Assembly (NCBI GenBank): GCA_964633825.1 | Contig: CAZWHE010000001.1 | Location: 44,507-108,506 of the forward strand | DNA from: CAZWHE01 sp964633825 | Lineage (GTDB): Bacteria > Planctomycetota > B15-G4 > CAYZWU01 | Length of the DNA: 64,000 bases | Direction: 5' to 3' | Part shown: piece by piece, positions 62,298 through 64,000 of the stretch | Position numbering within the stretch: position 1 is the first letter of the stretch | How the letters are laid out: each line of letters starts with the position of its first letter | Position numbers and translations under genes: made by a program | Notes under the pieces: generated by a model | The model's input: only the letters and a program-made list of their open reading frames with translations | The model's database searches: none | What the model was told of the DNA's origin: nothing

Positions 62298-63097
62298 GTC
62301 GCCGAGCCCCGCCCCCCGCCCGACCGATCAACGGACGAGCCCGGAGATCCCAGAAGGCGGCGGAAAAGGTTTTCCAGGCTTTCGCGGGGCTGGCCCTCGA
62401 GGATCTCATTCTTCGGACCGCTCAGAATCACGCTCCCCTCGTTGAGAATGACGAGAAAATCACAGAGCTCTTCCACGTCCGAAAGAATATGCGACGAGAT
62501 GAGGACGGCCGCACCCTTTCCGGCCAGGTCCCGCAGGTGTTTCTTGATGGCGATCGAGCCGAGCGGGTCGACGCCTTCCAGGGGTTCGTCCAGCAGAAGA
62601 AGCTCCGGTTCATTGATCAGTGCTGTTGCGAGCCCGGTCCGCTTGACCATGCCCTTCGACAAACCCGACATGCGGCGCTTCAGGAAACCGTGAAGAGAGA
62701 CGAGATCGGACAATTCTCCGATTCTGTTCTCCCGGACCCGGCGGTCCATTCCAAAAATCCTTCCCACGAAGTGAAGGAGCTCGCAGGGCGTATGCGTCCC
62801 GGGGAAACCGGGCTGTTCGGGCATATAACCCAGGCGGCTCCGGGCCGCGAGAGAATCGGGAGCGGCTCCGAACAAAGACACGCTTCCCCTGTCGGCGCCG
62901 ACGAGCCCCGCTGCGAGACGGAAGGTCGTTGTCTTGCCAGAACCGTTCGGGCCGACAAGACCGACGATGTCGCCCGGACCCAGGTTGAGATCCAGATCCT
63001 TCAGGGCCCGGACACGCCTTCTCGGGAAGAAGCTTGTGAACTCCTTGCTCACGCCCCGGAATTCCAGGACAGGCTTTGCCTGGGACGAACAATTCAA
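62294..63097 (-). CDS. ABC transporter ATP-binding protein
   Basis: A 267-aa ATPase. Walker A is GPNGSGKTTT at about residue 49, the Q-loop region is MPEQPGFPG, the signature is LSKGMVKR (a variant of LSGGQ), Walker B is ELLLLDEPLEG, and the H-loop lies in ISSHILSDVEELCD. These features fit the CcmA/ABC-2 exporter class. It is the first gene of the three-gene minus-strand operon and is divergent from the FHA gene, with about 160 nt between the two starts. Confidence 0.93.
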   Translation of the reverse strand: MNCSSQAKPVLEFRGVSKEFTSFFPRRRVRALKDLDLNLGPGDIVGLVGPNGSGKTTTFRLAAGLVGADRGSVSLFGAAPDSLAARSRLGYMPEQPGFPGTHTPCELLHFVGRIFGMDRRVRENRIGELSDLVSLHGFLKRRMSGLSKGMVKRTGLATALINEPELLLLDEPLEGVDPLGSIAIKKHLRDLAGKGAAVLISSHILSDVEELCDFLVILNEGSVILSGPKNEILEGQPRESLENLFRRLLGSPGSSVDRSGGGRGSAT

Positions 63098-63256
63098 ACG
63101 ACGGACCTCCTCGAGAAGATATGCTAAGCGAAAGACCCTTTGAATTCCACCCGCCCCTGCTATCCGCCGGCCGGCGGCGGCCGTCCGAGAAGACTCTGGA
63201 TTAGGAGAGCCGGTCTCGATACTCTGATAATCGAAGTTTTTTTAACTGGAACGCTC

Positions 63257-63892
63257 ATGCTGGTTTTAAGACTCAAAAACCCCGACGGCAAAATCGTGGA
63301 ATTTCCCTTGAAAAAACTCCCCGCTGTCGCCGGACGCCACGAGAGAGCCGCGGTCCGGATCGACAATCCCGGCGTTTCACGGGAACACGCACGGTTTTTT
63401 CTGAGCAGCGGAAAGCTCTGCGTCACCGATCTCAACTCGAGCAACGGAACCTTTGTCAACGGAAAGAAGGTCACGCGAGCCCCGGTGACGGCCGGTGACG
63501 AGATCAGGCTGGGACCGACGGTTCTCACCCTCGCCGGTCAAACCGCCGCGCCCCGGCAGGCGGCCAAAACACCGCCCGAGCCCCGGGTTGAGGCCGGGAC
63601 GCCGCGGAAAACCAAGCCGCAGAAAACGACGGCTGCGGCCCCGGCGCTGCCAGGGGATGGAGACGTGCGGATCAGAAAACAGGTTCTCCAATACCACAGG
63701 ATTCGGGCCGACAAGAAAAGCTCTCTCCTCGGGAGCGACTTTTCCCAACACCACCCCTTCTATCGTTTCGGCGCCATTCTCCTTCTCATCGCGCTGGCTG
63801 TTGCCGTCTTTTTCCTGATCCGATGGCTCACCGAAGAAACCCTCCCCGCCCCCTGGGAAAGCGAGGGGGACACTATACGTGACGGTCCTTAA
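63257..63892 (+). CDS. FHA-domain membrane protein
   Basis: A 211-aa protein. Residues 1-95 are a forkhead-associated domain with GRHE, SREHARFFL, DLNSSNGTFVNGKKV and GDEIRLGP, which binds phosphothreonine peptides. A Pro/Lys/Thr-rich linker (about 100-145) leads to a membrane helix near 178-196 (ILLLIALAVAVFFLIRWL), so the FHA domain faces the cytoplasm and the short tail lies outside. ATG 63257 follows TGGAACGC. The final residues (EGDTIRDGP) and stop are encoded by a REP-like sequence, suggesting the original end was replaced. No Ser/Thr kinase gene is present in the window. Confidence 0.88.
   Translation: MLVLRLKNPDGKIVEFPLKKLPAVAGRHERAAVRIDNPGVSREHARFFLSSGKLCVTDLNSSNGTFVNGKKVTRAPVTAGDEIRLGPTVLTLAGQTAAPRQAAKTPPEPRVEAGTPRKTKPQKTTAAAPALPGDGDVRIRKQVLQYHRIRADKKSSLLGSDFSQHHPFYRFGAILLLIALAVAVFFLIRWLTEETLPAPWESEGDTIRDGP
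63866..63888. repeat. Partial REP-like element encoding the FHA protein C-terminus
   Basis: GGGGACACTATACGTGA matches the left half of the GGGGACAC hairpin family; the full right arm is missing. The TAA of the FHA gene follows at 63890-63892. Confidence 0.7.
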
Positions 63893-63893
63893 A

Positions 63894-63981
63894 GGGGCTG
63901 AGACAAAACCTGTGTGTGAAGCTTGACAAACATTTTTTCTCCCCTTGTTTCGGGTGGGGGGAGAAAAAATGATTAAGATAT
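63894..63981. repeat. Dispersed intergenic hairpin repeat, copy 2
   Basis: Matches 48027-48114 over its length with scattered, mostly transition differences. The hairpin at 63931-63971 keeps a 14-bp stem; the base pair next to the loop changes from C-G to T.G, so pairing is retained. Confidence 0.85.
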
Positions 63982-64000
63982 ATTATGGAATGTTTTTTTT

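Overview
The window is a high-GC piece of a bacterial chromosome, probably from a metagenome-assembled genome because it carries one scaffold gap of exactly 100 Ns (40617-40716). No rRNA or tRNA was seen. Gene content points to an uncultivated, planctomycete-like (PVC or neighbouring) Gram-negative: a MoxR/DUF58/BatA/VWA cassette, a DUF4175 protein, secreted prenyltransferase-like toroid proteins, giant PQQ-propeller/TPR proteins, a TPR+FG-GAP/UnbV protein, a ResB-CcsA fusion and lipoproteins. This placement is inferred from gene families, not from a marker tree.

Layout. 1-3089 (+): a 5'-truncated GalT-like gene and a secreted metallophosphatase. 3123-32445 is almost all on the minus strand. 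Read in transcription order it runs enolase, FtsB-like protein, PQQ/TPR protein, MoxR, DUF58, BatA-like, VWA protein, two tandem gingipain-type C25 peptidases, then a terminator. A second module follows: a 1500-aa PQQ/TPR protein, toroid protein, DUF4175 protein, coiled-coil protein, small secreted protein, second toroid protein and an alkaline-phosphatase-like lipoprotein. Many junctions overlap by 1-4 nt (TAATG, TGATG, GTGA), so these are tightly coupled operons of envelope proteins. 32623-37857 (+) is a housekeeping operon: psd, pssA, folK, panC, ispE, spoVG and a Rossmann/DUF2520 gene. 37879-41559 (-) holds a TPR/FG-GAP/UnbV protein and an aromatic-rich lipoprotein-like protein split by the gap. 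42130-46966 (+) holds an orphan pseudopilin, ResB-CcsA and a secretin-N-domain-like protein. 47046-48887 is an accessory patch: a HEPN/MNT pair, a dispersed hairpin repeat, and a possibly decayed AbiE-like pair enclosed by perfect 31-bp inverted repeats. 48920-63892 holds a DinG-type helicase, a small lipoprotein, a TIM-barrel isomerase, a TPR protein, a GAF-histidine kinase bounded by REP-like hairpins, a YyaL/SSP411 thioredoxin protein, rsfS, hppA, a three-gene ABC operon and an FHA protein.

Most distinctive are the repeats. At least six minus- or plus-strand genes carry short perfect tandem repeats with units of 15, 18 or 21 bp, all preserving frame. Three share a GCCGGC..CTTCG.C core (coding AEAAG or DFGEAG). 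Several families of intergenic hairpins and palindromes are also present: a ~200-bp foldback element, GGGGACAC REP-like hairpins, an A/T-capped hairpin repeat, and a 23-bp array. Two REP-like elements supply the C-terminal codons of genes.
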